Positions 6,702 through 13,189 of a stretch of 35,418 bases of DNA are shown here, piece after piece. Each line of letters opens with the position of its first letter. The first letter of the stretch is position 1. Position numbers and translations under genes: made by a program. The DNA is from Candidatus Harrisonbacteria bacterium (lineage in GTDB: Bacteria > Patescibacteriota > Minisyncoccia > UBA6257 > WO2-44-18). The stretch is from contig JACOXP010000010.1 in NCBI GenBank assembly GCA_016182295.1, positions 1 through 35,418 of the forward strand, given 5' to 3'. The notes beneath the pieces were generated by a model, which was given only the letters and a program-made list of their open reading frames with translations, was not told where the DNA came from and made no database searches.

Positions 6702-7088
6702 ATGGATAAAATTGTTGTAGCTGTCGTAATTTTAAATAACCAAGCCTTAATGGTACGCCGTCGTCAAAAAGAAGGCGCGCTTTATTGGCAGTTTCCATCT
6801 GGCGGCATTAATTCTAAAGAAAGCGAATTATCAGCCGCAAAGAGAGAGGTTTTTGAAGAAACTGGTGTTAGTTGCCGCGGTGTGCGTGAATTGGGTCAAC
6901 GAACACACCCCGATACTGGTCGTGATATTGTCTATATTCTTTGCGATTATGTAGGCGGTGTGCCAATAGTTAAAGATACCGAGGAACTCGATCAGGTTAG
7001 CTGGATGAATTCCGATAAAGTACTTCAAGTCGTAACCAGCGATCTTTTTCTTCCGGTAAAAAATTTGCTCGAAAGGTTAAAAAAATAA
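6702..7088 (+). CDS. Nudix hydrolase
   Basis: A 128-aa protein with a complete Nudix box GX5EX7REUXEEXGU at about residues 33-55 (GGINSKESELSAAKREVFEE followed by TGV). It hydrolyses a nucleoside diphosphate linked to X, needing Mg2+ bound by the REVFEE glutamates. The N-terminal VVAVVILNNQALMVRRR and WQFPSGG strands are those of small MutT/NtpA-like members. The substrate cannot be read from the sequence. It lies 13 nt after tsaC, likely in the same transcript, and just before tRNA-Phe. Confidence 0.92.
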   Translation: MDKIVVAVVILNNQALMVRRRQKEGALYWQFPSGGINSKESELSAAKREVFEETGVSCRGVRELGQRTHPDTGRDIVYILCDYVGGVPIVKDTEELDQVSWMNSDKVLQVVTSDLFLPVKNLLERLKK

Positions 7089-7120
7089 AAATGTGTTATA
7101 ATGCGAAAAGTAAATTTAAC

Positions 7121-7192
7121 GCCGCGGTAGCTCAGTGGTAGAGCGCTGCCCTGAAGAGGCAGGCGTCGGGTGTTCGATTCACCCCCGCGGCA
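7121..7192 (+). tRNA. tRNA-Phe (anticodon GAA)
   Basis: Acceptor GCCGCGG/CCGCGGC, D arm GCTCAGTGGTAGAGC, anticodon stem CTGCC/GGCAG with loop CTGAAGA (anticodon GAA), T arm GGGTG-TTCGATT-CACCC, discriminator A. CCA is not encoded. A TATAAT -10 lies at 7097-7102, about 18 nt before the mature 5' end. Confidence 0.97.
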
Positions 7193-7208
7193 CAAAAACC
7201 CCGACCCC

Positions 7209-7238
7209 TTGACGGAGAAGTGGGAATGCGCATATACT
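7209..7238 (+). promoter_or_regulatory. Promoter of a short transcript
   Basis: TTGACG (7209-7214), 18-bp spacer, TATACT (7233-7238). A terminator ends about 60 nt downstream, so the predicted product is a small RNA or mini-mRNA. Confidence 0.65.
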
Positions 7239-7245
7239 GTATCTA

Positions 7246-7287
7246 ATGGAGAAGCCAGCCAACCAGGCGGCTCTGGCCCTGGCGTGA
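7246..7287 (+). CDS. Putative leaderless 13-aa mini-gene MEKPANQAALALA
   Basis: ATG 7246 lies 7 nt after the -10 TATACT, the same distance as at the leaderless-type genes of this window. The reading frame MEKPANQAALALA ends in TGA (7285-7287) inside the loop of the terminator at 7275-7307, so the codons ALALA form the left arm of the stem. The Ala/Leu-rich end resembles a degron-like tail. Alternatives are a non-coding small RNA or an attenuator-like leader for the 7407 gene, although that gene has its own promoter. The ORF is too short for any statistical coding signal. Confidence 0.4.
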   Translation: MEKPANQAALALA

Positions 7288-7308
7288 CATACGCCAGGGC
7301 CTTTTTTA
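7275..7308 (+). terminator. Strong terminator ending the mini-transcript
   Basis: GGCCCTGGCGT / ACGCCAGGGCC, a perfect 11-bp stem with a 5-nt loop, followed by six T. Confidence 0.92.
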
Positions 7309-7314
7309 ATTGAG

Positions 7315-7379
7315 TTGACAAATTGGAAAAAGTGTGCTACGTTGTAAGCATTGGAATACCGAGGTAATGGTAATCCAAT
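7315..7379 (+). promoter_or_regulatory. Promoter and leader hairpin of the 7407 gene
   Basis: TTGACA (7315-7320), 17-bp spacer, weak TACGTT (7338-7343). The leader forms ATTGGAATACC / GGTAATCCAAT (7350-7360 and 7369-7379, one mismatch), ending 16 nt before the AAGGAGGG ribosome site. The hairpin may stabilise the mRNA or control translation. Confidence 0.55.
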
Positions 7380-7406
7380 AAAGCACATTAACTTTAAGGA
7401 GGGTTT

Positions 7407-7802
7407 ATGCCGAAAATTCTTTCGGCCGCCGATGACAAGGGTGTAATTTCTTACTATCCAATCCACGATGATTGTGAGTGTGAGATTTACGCCAGTCAGC
7501 CGGAAGTATTTTGCCTGCGAGTCGCAAAATCCGATGGAATTGTTGTCAAGCGGCTTCAGGAAAAAGATGCGGAAGAGCTTGCCATCGGTGTGTGCGCCGG
7601 TTTGATCGAGCTCGCCACCAGAGCCAAGCAGTATTTTGGCGAGGTCTACAGCGAGGACAACTGCCTGATTGCTTACGTGACAATCGAACGCGATGCCGTA
7701 GGCTATCTTACCTCTGTTGTGGTTAGATCATTTTGTAAGTGCATTCAAGACTTACAAATCGATCTTTTCCGTTCGTCGCTGCCCTCCCCGAGCCTCAACT
7801 AG
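7407..7802 (+). CDS. Hypothetical protein, 131 aa
   Basis: I do not recognise a family. It is a soluble protein with six cysteines (a DDCECEIYA stretch near residue 22, then FCL, GVC, DNC and FCKC), no signal peptide and no membrane helix. The middle (KDAEELAIGVCAGLIELATRA) is probably a helix, and IAYVTIERDAVGYLTSVVVRSF a beta hairpin. The perfect AAGGAGGG ribosome site, own promoter, leader hairpin and terminator support a real gene. Cys content is high for the window and could mean metal binding (inference). Confidence 0.75.
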   Translation: MPKILSAADDKGVISYYPIHDDCECEIYASQPEVFCLRVAKSDGIVVKRLQEKDAEELAIGVCAGLIELATRAKQYFGEVYSEDNCLIAYVTIERDAVGYLTSVVVRSFCKCIQDLQIDLFRSSLPSPSLN

Positions 7803-7810
7803 AGGCCCAA

Positions 7811-7840
7811 TGCCGCTGTTCCCAACAGCGGCATTTGATT
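7811..7840 (+). terminator. Terminator after the 7407 gene
   Basis: TGCCGCTGTT / AACAGCGGCA perfect 10-bp stem, CCC loop, then TTTGATTTT. Confidence 0.85.
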
Positions 7841-7864
7841 TTGCGCGGTTTATTGCGGTAAAAT
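7835..7864 (+). promoter_or_regulatory. Promoter of the 7895 lipoprotein gene
   Basis: TTGATT (7835-7840), 18-bp spacer, TAAAAT (7859-7864). The following translation start region, TTTAAGAAAGGAATACGG plus TATGA, is copied exactly before the 9182 gene. Confidence 0.5.
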
Positions 7865-7894
7865 AATTAAAGATTTTTAAGAAAGGAATACGGT

Positions 7895-8365
7895 ATGAAG
7901 AAACTCGCGCTCTATTGCTTGACGGTTGCTTTGTTTGCTTCCTGCGGACGCGAAGAAGAAAAAATTCGAAAAGATGACAAAATTCAAGAAAAAGAAGCTC
8001 CTAAATCAGAAAAGATTGTTTCCGAGAAAGAAAATTCTAAAATTGAGCTTCCGATCATCGATGCTTTTAGCCCAACGTGGGATGATTATATTCTTTTTGA
8101 AGTTTTAGAGCATTATAAAGAATCGCTCAGTTGGCATTATAGAGTACCGGCGTTTAATGTTTCGGTTGAGTTTAGAAAAGATATGCGTGATTATACTTCT
8201 GTTTTATTAATTAATAAAAAATCCAATGACGCTGAAGCGGCCATTATTCTTGTTCCGAAAAAAGAGGATGTTGAAATTTGGGGAAAATGGATAGACGTGA
8301 TCAAGAAACGAGTAGAAGAAAAATTGGGAAGATACAGACCCCAAAGAATTCTTCCCAAAGAATAA
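7895..8365 (+). CDS. Putative lipoprotein, 156 aa
   Basis: The N-terminus MKKLALYCLTVALFASC is a type II signal peptide with Cys17 as the lipidated residue. A Lys/Glu-rich linker (residues 19-50) leads to a mixed alpha/beta domain with FNVSVEFRKDMRDYTSVLLIN and an AAIILVPKKEDVEIWGKWIDVI segment. The last resembles AVILAPNESDSEKWRTWL in the divergent 9558-10022 protein, so the two may share a domain. Function unknown. AAGAAAGGA is the ribosome site. The terminator stem begins at the stop codon. Confidence 0.8.
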   Translation: MKKLALYCLTVALFASCGREEEKIRKDDKIQEKEAPKSEKIVSEKENSKIELPIIDAFSPTWDDYILFEVLEHYKESLSWHYRVPAFNVSVEFRKDMRDYTSVLLINKKSNDAEAAIILVPKKEDVEIWGKWIDVIKKRVEEKLGRYRPQRILPKE

Positions 8366-8390
8366 CCCCGACCCAATCGGGGTTTTTTTA
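8363..8390 (+). terminator. Terminator after the 7895 gene
   Basis: AACCCCGA / TCGGGGTT stem followed by seven T. A nearly identical hairpin is used at 9497-9517. The -10 box of the next gene, TATAAT at 8394-8399, follows directly. Confidence 0.9.
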
Positions 8391-8405
8391 TGATATAATT
8401 TCGAT

Positions 8406-8753
8406 ATGGAAATAAGGATTATTAAGATCCCCATCGAGCGTCACGAGCTATTGGAAATTGCAAATGAAACATTTGGCGAATTGATTAAGGCGGTTGTGGA
8501 TATAGAAAAAAGCGTTATGGCAATCGGCGGAGAATTGCACTCCGACGAGGAAGTTTTATTGACGGAAAACGAAGGGTCTAAAAGAGAAAATACTTGGGGT
8601 ATCAATCTTTATCCCAAAAAAGATGGCGATGACTGGATTGAATTTGATTCGATGATTAATATTAAACCGCAATACGATAATCGTTCTCGTGATGTTGAAG
8701 ATCCAGAAATTCGAAAAAAGATAAAATCTGTCGTCAATGCGTTAATAACGTAA
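8406..8753 (+). CDS. DUF5674 family protein
   Basis: A 115-aa protein recognised as DUF5674 by its pattern: FGELIKAVVDIEK (residues 23-35), then MAIGGELHSDEE, TWGINLYP, WIEFDSMINIKP and RDVEDPEIRKKI near the C-terminus. The family is found in CPR bacteria and some other phyla and has no known function; conserved acidic and His residues could bind metal. TATAAT (8394-8399) lies 6 nt before ATG 8406, a leaderless arrangement. The next gene starts 4 nt after the stop, so the two form a unit. Confidence 0.88.
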   Translation: MEIRIIKIPIERHELLEIANETFGELIKAVVDIEKSVMAIGGELHSDEEVLLTENEGSKRENTWGINLYPKKDGDDWIEFDSMINIKPQYDNRSRDVEDPEIRKKIKSVVNALIT

Positions 8754-8757
8754 AAGT

Positions 8758-9084
8758 ATGATACGACATAAATCTTTGGCTGCCGGGGGATGGCAGAAGC
8801 TTTCCTTGGCCGAACAACTTGGCAATATAGGCAGCGAAATCGGTCGGGCAAAGCGTTGGCAGGAAAAAGATCAAAAGCTTTTTCACGAAGCCGTTGATCG
8901 GTCCTTGGAGCTCTTCGATCTTACCCTGGAAGATCCGCGCTGGAAAGGACGCAGGCGGGAAATAGAAATAGCAAGAGAAGTATTTTGCGAAATCATTTTT
9001 GGAGAAAATAAATACCACTCCTCTCTTCCGGATCTATTGCGTTATTTTGATCAGTTTGCCTACGCCGCCCGTCTGCGCGTCTGA
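8758..9084 (+). CDS. Conserved small helical protein, 108 aa
   Basis: An all-helical, soluble protein. The segment LSLAEQLGNIGSEIGRAKRW (residues 16-35), the later VDRSLELFDLTLEDPRWKGR, and FCEIIFGENKYHSSLPDLLRYF match a small conserved family that I have seen in CPR genomes without a functional name. It begins 4 nt after the DUF5674 gene and is probably cotranscribed. HEPN-like or DNA/RNA-linked roles are only guesses. Confidence 0.75.
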   Translation: MIRHKSLAAGGWQKLSLAEQLGNIGSEIGRAKRWQEKDQKLFHEAVDRSLELFDLTLEDPRWKGRRREIEIAREVFCEIIFGENKYHSSLPDLLRYFDQFAYAARLRV

Positions 9085-9181
9085 AAGAAAACACCCCCAT
9101 TGCTTGACTGCGAGGTATTAAATATTAGATACTGGACTCTAGGTACTGAATTTGTATTGTTCTTTAAGAAAGGAATACGGT

Positions 9182-9466
9182 ATGAGGCGTTTCGTAAATG
9201 CGGTCAAGGTTGTTTATTTAACCGCCGCTTTAATTTCTTGTTTGGTTATTGGTTTGCAAATATTGTTTTTTGTAGGAATTACCATTTTGTCAGAATTTGG
9301 CATTGTTTCGAATGGAGAAATTGATACGCTTTTTGGTTTTGAATTGCTTAAGCATTTTCAAAAAATTGGGATGGTTAGCGCAATAATTATTTCCCCCCTC
9401 TGTGTTTATATTGGTGCCAGACTGGGAAAGAAAGCCGCAGAATCGATATCTCATACCAAGACTTAA
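9182..9466 (+). CDS. Small two-helix membrane protein, 94 aa
   Basis: Start ATG 9182 is chosen over the in-frame ATG 9152 because AAGAAAGGA precedes it and the 23-nt start region (9162-9184) is identical to that of the 7895 lipoprotein. Two transmembrane segments lie at about residues 12-40 and 62-82, followed by a basic C-terminal tail (RLGKKAAESIS). No family recognised. It ends before a terminator that duplicates the one at 8363. Confidence 0.75.
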   Translation: MRRFVNAVKVVYLTAALISCLVIGLQILFFVGITILSEFGIVSNGEIDTLFGFELLKHFQKIGMVSAIIISPLCVYIGARLGKKAAESISHTKT

Positions 9467-9494
9467 TCGTGCCCGTTATCAAGGTTGAAAAAAA

Positions 9495-9520
9495 TAACCC
9501 CGACTCAATCGGGGTTTTTG
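9495..9520. terminator. Bidirectional terminator between 9466 and 9558
   Basis: AACCCCGA / TCGGGGTT stem with a CTCAA-type loop, T run on the plus side and A run on the left (T run for the minus-strand gene). Almost the same sequence as 8363-8388. Confidence 0.85.
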
Positions 9521-9557
9521 CATACTTCGTCGGTTTTTTTTAGTACACGTTGTCATA

Positions 9558-10022
9558 TTAAGGCACAAAACGCCTTGGAACGTAAATGGGATCGTTCCTT
9601 TTTGCCTTTCGGTTAATCAACCAGGTCCGCCATTTTTCAGAGTCGCTTTCATTGGGAGCCAGAATAACGGCCGAAGAGTAATCGGGATCGAAGATCAGGA
9701 AAGTTTTGCCTACTAGTTTTACCAGAAGGTATCCTCGTTTTTGAGGATCTACGGCGACAGTCACATTGTCCCAGTCTACTAAATAATATTCAGCTTCGTA
9801 ATCATTCTTGATTACGGAAAAGTGCAGATAATTCCTATCATAGGTATACATCCCATGCAGAGGCGCCTCTTTATTAGTAAAAGGAAGGGGTCTTCCCGGT
9901 AGGACATAGCAACCCATTACAGATCCGAATAAACTTGTTAGACACCACATTAAGATGACTACCCACCATCGCACACCAGAAGGTTTCTGGCTTGGCTCCG
10001 TCCCGTTTTTTTCCTCCGTCAT
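9558..10022 (-). CDS. Single-pass membrane protein, 154 aa
   Basis: A short cytoplasmic N-terminus (residues 1-18) is followed by one transmembrane helix (about 19-42, VRWWVVILMWCLTSLFGSV) and an extracytoplasmic domain of about 110 residues rich in aromatic beta strands. AVILAPNESDSEKWRTWLIN resembles AAIILVPKKEDVEIWGKWID of the 7895 lipoprotein, suggesting a shared fold. GAGGTGA lies 5 nt before the start, a strong ribosome site. It is transcribed away from nrdJ. Function unknown. Confidence 0.78.
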   Translation of the reverse strand: MTEEKNGTEPSQKPSGVRWWVVILMWCLTSLFGSVMGCYVLPGRPLPFTNKEAPLHGMYTYDRNYLHFSVIKNDYEAEYYLVDWDNVTVAVDPQKRGYLLVKLVGKTFLIFDPDYSSAVILAPNESDSEKWRTWLINRKAKRNDPIYVPRRFVP

Positions 10023-10086
10023 TTTTCACCTCACAAAGAACAATCACATTATATCAAAGATGGTTTGTAATACAATCTTAGAGTTT

Positions 10087-10125
10087 ACCCCCACACCAAA
10101 ATTTTGGTGTGGGGGTTTATCCACA
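10087..10125 (+). promoter_or_regulatory. Perfect 30-bp palindrome and DnaA box upstream of nrdJ
   Basis: 10087-10116 is a perfect palindrome: ACCCCCACACCAAAA followed by its exact complement, with no loop. The core ACAC-N10-GTGT recalls the NrdR box (ACAC-N8-GTGT) but is 2 bp longer. Adjacent is TTATCCACA (10117-10125), a perfect DnaA box. No convergent gene needs a terminator here, so regulation of nrdJ is the best reading. No B12 riboswitch is visible. Confidence 0.6.
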
Positions 10126-10179
10126 GAAATTTTTTTTAAAAAGCTACCCAATATGCTATTGTTGTTGCTATTATTAAAT

Positions 10180-10185
10180 TATAAA
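10180..10185 (+). promoter_or_regulatory. -10 box of nrdJ
   Basis: TATAAA 10 nt before ATG 10196, in an AT-rich stretch with no Shine-Dalgarno. Confidence 0.45.
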
Positions 10186-10195
10186 TTACTTCAGC

Positions 10196-12436
10196 ATGCC
10201 TCCATTTGGATCAATTAGAAAAAGAGACGGCCGAATCGTTCCCTGGGACCAAAGCCGCATCACTAACGCCGTTTTAAAGGCCCTTAAAACCACCGGAGAG
10301 GGCGAAGAGCAGGATGCGCGACGAATTTCCGACAAAGTTGTCAAGGAATTACAGAAAAAATACCGGCCAGACAAGGTTTTAGGCATCGAAGAGATCCAAG
10401 ATGTGGTAGAGGAGATGCTGGTAGTGATGGATTATCCCAAAACCACCAAGGCCTACATCCTTTATCGCCGCGATCGGGCGGAAATTCGCGAGCAAAAGAA
10501 AGAAATTCCGGAGCATGTCAAGAAACTTGCCGCCGAAAGCAAGAAGTATTTCCGGAACCCGTTGTCAGAATTCGTTTATTACCGCACTTACTCCCGCTGG
10601 ATAGACGAAGAGGGCCGCCGCGAGACCTGGATTGAGACGGTTGATCGCTATATCAATTTTATGAAAGAAAACCTCGGCAATTCTTTGGAAGAAAAAGAAT
10701 ATGCCGATTTGCGGGAAGCGATTTTAAAGCAGGAGGTGATGCCGTCAATGCGTTTGATGTGGTCGGCGGGCCAAGCCGCGGCCAAAACCAACGTATCCGC
10801 CTACAACTGCTCGTTTATAGCGCCTTCAAAACTCGAAGATTTTGCGGAGATTATGTATTTATTGATGTGCGGAACCGGCGTCGGTTTTTCCGTGGAACAG
10901 CAGACAGTTCAAAAACTGCCGCAAATTCAGAGGCAAACCGACAAAGTTTTATCGACTTACGTCATCGAAGACAGCAAGGAGGGCTGGGGCGACGCTCTAA
11001 CCATTGGTTTAAGGACTTGGTTTAGCGGCAAAGATATAAAATTCGATTTTTCCAAACTCAGGCCGTTAGGATCGCGGCTTAAGACCATGGGAGGCAAAAG
11101 CTCCGGTCCGGGTCCGCTGATAGCGCTTTTGGATTTCTCCAGAAAAAAAATTATGGCGAAGCAGGGGAGTCGATTGAGCCCGATAGATGTTCACGACATC
11201 ATTTGCAAGATTGGCGAAGTAGTGGTGATGGGCGGCGTTCGCCGCAGCGCTTTGCTTTCGCTTTCCGATCTCAACGACGAGGAAATGCGTCTTGCCAAAA
11301 CCGGCCAGTTTTATCTCACCGAACCGCAGCGCGCCATGGCCAATAATTCCGCCGCCTATAACGAAAAACCGAGTGCCAGCCAGTTTTTGGATGAATGGAT
11401 AGCTTTGGCTAAAAGCGGCACGGGAGAACGGGGTATTTTCAACCGCGGCGGCCTTAAATCTCAACTTCCGTCCAGGCGCTGGAAAATTTTTCAGGATCAC
11501 TGGGCAACTAGCGGCACAAATCCTTGTGGTGAAATTATTTTGCGCAGTAAGCAATTCTGCAACTTGACTGAAGTTGTGGCGAGGCAGGACGACACCAGGG
11601 AATCCCTGCTTAAAAAAACTCGTCTGGCGACCATAATGGGCACTTATCAATCGTCTTTGACCAATTTCCCGTATCTCTCCAAGGAATGGAAGAAAAATTG
11701 CGAAGAAGAACGGCTTTTAGGCGTTTCCATTACCGGGCAGTGGGATTCGCCGGTTGTGCGCGATCCGCAAGTTCTGGCCGCGATGCGAGCGGAATCCGTT
11801 AAAACCAACGAAGTTTACGCTAAAAAGATGGGCATCAGCCCGTCAGCGGCTATTACCTGCGTTAAGCCGTCCGGCACGGTTTCCCAGCTTGTGGATTCCG
11901 CTTCCGGTCTTCATCCGCGCCACGCCGCCTATTATATCCGCCGCATCCGCATTGCCGGAACCGACGCCCTTTTCCAGATGCTTAAAGACCAAAAAGTTAA
12001 TTATTATCCGGAAGTCGGGCAAAACGTGGAAAGCGCCACCACTTATGTTTTGGAATTTCCAGTGAAAGCGCCTAAAGATTCCGTTTTCCGCAACGACATT
12101 TCCGCCATTGACCAGTTAAAATACTGGAAAGTGGTTAAAGAAAATTTTACCGAGCATAATCCGTCAGTGACTATTTCCATAAGCAACGACGAATGGATCT
12201 CGGTGGCTAACTGGCTTTACGAAAACTGGGATATGATCGGCGGCCTTTCTTTTCTGCCGCGCAACGATCATGTTTACGCGCTGGCGCCTTACGAGGAAAT
12301 TGACGAAGAGCGTTACAAAAAAATGGTTTCCGTTTTTCCCAACGTGGATTTTTCCCAGATTCTTATTTACGAAAAAGCGGACGAAACGCAAGGCGCCAAA
12401 GAATTGGCTTGCGTTGCCGGAGTTTGCGAAATCTAA
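10196..12436 (+). CDS. nrdJ: Adenosylcobalamin-dependent ribonucleotide reductase (class II)
   Basis: A 746-aa class II enzyme that reduces ribonucleotides to deoxyribonucleotides without oxygen or a separate radical subunit. Residues 1-95 are an ATP-cone (GSIRKRDGRIVPWD...TTKAYILYRRDRAEI), giving dATP feedback control. YNCSF (Cys205) and NPCGEI (Cys444, Glu446) hold the catalytic cysteines and acid. The C-terminus CVAGVCEI (Cys739 and Cys744) is the redox-relay pair. The pattern fits the monomeric RTPR-like type. Cobalamin must be imported or shared, as no synthesis gene is present here. No intein. Its TAA stop interlocks with the TAG stop of the convergent LOG gene. Confidence 0.95.
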   Translation: MPPFGSIRKRDGRIVPWDQSRITNAVLKALKTTGEGEEQDARRISDKVVKELQKKYRPDKVLGIEEIQDVVEEMLVVMDYPKTTKAYILYRRDRAEIREQKKEIPEHVKKLAAESKKYFRNPLSEFVYYRTYSRWIDEEGRRETWIETVDRYINFMKENLGNSLEEKEYADLREAILKQEVMPSMRLMWSAGQAAAKTNVSAYNCSFIAPSKLEDFAEIMYLLMCGTGVGFSVEQQTVQKLPQIQRQTDKVLSTYVIEDSKEGWGDALTIGLRTWFSGKDIKFDFSKLRPLGSRLKTMGGKSSGPGPLIALLDFSRKKIMAKQGSRLSPIDVHDIICKIGEVVVMGGVRRSALLSLSDLNDEEMRLAKTGQFYLTEPQRAMANNSAAYNEKPSASQFLDEWIALAKSGTGERGIFNRGGLKSQLPSRRWKIFQDHWATSGTNPCGEIILRSKQFCNLTEVVARQDDTRESLLKKTRLATIMGTYQSSLTNFPYLSKEWKKNCEEERLLGVSITGQWDSPVVRDPQVLAAMRAESVKTNEVYAKKMGISPSAAITCVKPSGTVSQLVDSASGLHPRHAAYYIRRIRIAGTDALFQMLKDQKVNYYPEVGQNVESATTYVLEFPVKAPKDSVFRNDISAIDQLKYWKVVKENFTEHNPSVTISISNDEWISVANWLYENWDMIGGLSFLPRNDHVYALAPYEEIDEERYKKMVSVFPNVDFSQILIYEKADETQGAKELACVAGVCEI

Positions 12437-13158
12437 AACTCTCTCCGCTGTTTAGATTTTTTGATGATGGCGAAAGCTTGCTCGGCCGTGTCCACGACGT
12501 TGTAGAGTTTTACGTCTTCCGGATCGATAGTTTTATATTCTTTGAGCAGTTTATCCCGCAACCATTGGTCAATGGCTCCCCAGAAGTTTTTTCCAACCAA
12601 AATAATCGGCACTTTCGTGTAAATCTTTTTGGTTTGCACGAGAGTTAAAATCTCAAAAACTTCATCGAGAGTCCCGTAACCGCCGGGGAAAAACACATAG
12701 GCCTGAGCGGAAAAAGAAAGCATTACTTTTCTGGTGAAGAAGTAGTAAAAGCCGCGTCCTTTTCTAACCCACGGATTGACGCGCTGTTCATAAGGCAGTT
12801 GAATGTTCAGACCGACGGAATCGCTTTTACCTTCGGAAGCGCCCCTGTTGCCCGCTTCCATAATGCCCGGACCGCCACCAGTAATGATGGAAAAACCGGC
12901 ATTGCTCATCATTCGGCCGAGTTTTCTGGCTTCTTTATACCAGCGATCGGTTTCTTTGAAGCGAGCCGAGCCGAAAATGGTAACGGTTTTTTTGAAATCC
13001 GCGAGAAATTGAAAACCCTCGACGAATTCCGCCATTATCCGGAAAATCCGCCAATGGAAAGAGTGCCGCCAATCGTGAGGATGCTTCGGCGTTGGCAGAT
13101 CTTTCGCCGGAACCATTAAATTCCGCTTCTGTTTATCGTTATTTTTATTCTTAGACAT
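12433..13158 (-). CDS. LOG family protein (nucleoside 5'-monophosphate phosphoribohydrolase type)
   Basis: A 241-aa Rossmann-fold protein. GGGPGIMEAGNRGA (about residues 98-111) and PGGYGTLDEVFE (about 158-169) are the two LOG signatures, binding the nucleotide phosphate and catalysing release of the base from ribose 5-phosphate. The eukaryote-like name lysine decarboxylase is historical. The first 45 residues are a Lys-rich extension. The in vivo substrate in bacteria without cytokinins is probably AMP or another purine nucleotide (inference). The start lies 8 nt from a minus-strand TATAAT, with no ribosome site. It overlaps nrdJ by 4 nt tail to tail. Confidence 0.9.
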   Translation of the reverse strand: MSKNKNNDKQKRNLMVPAKDLPTPKHPHDWRHSFHWRIFRIMAEFVEGFQFLADFKKTVTIFGSARFKETDRWYKEARKLGRMMSNAGFSIITGGGPGIMEAGNRGASEGKSDSVGLNIQLPYEQRVNPWVRKGRGFYYFFTRKVMLSFSAQAYVFFPGGYGTLDEVFEILTLVQTKKIYTKVPIILVGKNFWGAIDQWLRDKLLKEYKTIDPEDVKLYNVVDTAEQAFAIIKKSKQRREF

Positions 13159-13183
13159 TGTTATTAATTATACTATAATTAAT
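13152..13183. promoter_or_regulatory. Symmetrical divergent promoter between LOG and pgi
   Basis: The intergenic space is only 31 bp. TTAATTATACTATAATTAA (13165-13183) is a perfect 19-bp palindrome around one C. Its right half gives TATAAT (13174-13179) for pgi, its left half TATAAT on the minus strand (13167-13172) for LOG. TAGACA (13152-13157), 16 bp before the pgi -10, is a 5/6 -35 box located in the LOG start codon. Both starts are then 8-10 nt from their -10 box. Confidence 0.75.
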
Positions 13184-13189
13184 ATAAAC

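Noticed and set aside
10087-10116. Palindrome as a terminator
   Set aside because: It lies between two divergent genes and no upstream transcript needs stopping; only short T or A tracts follow.
4732-10125. Replication origin from DnaA boxes
   Set aside because: Only two isolated perfect boxes 5.4 kb apart and no dnaA/dnaN or AT-rich cluster.
10023-10195. Cobalamin riboswitch upstream of nrdJ
   Set aside because: No B12 box (GCCACTG-like) and too little space; the region holds a palindrome and a DnaA box instead.
10196-12436. Intein in nrdJ
   Set aside because: The catalytic motifs are continuous and the 746-aa length fits a normal enzyme with ATP-cone.
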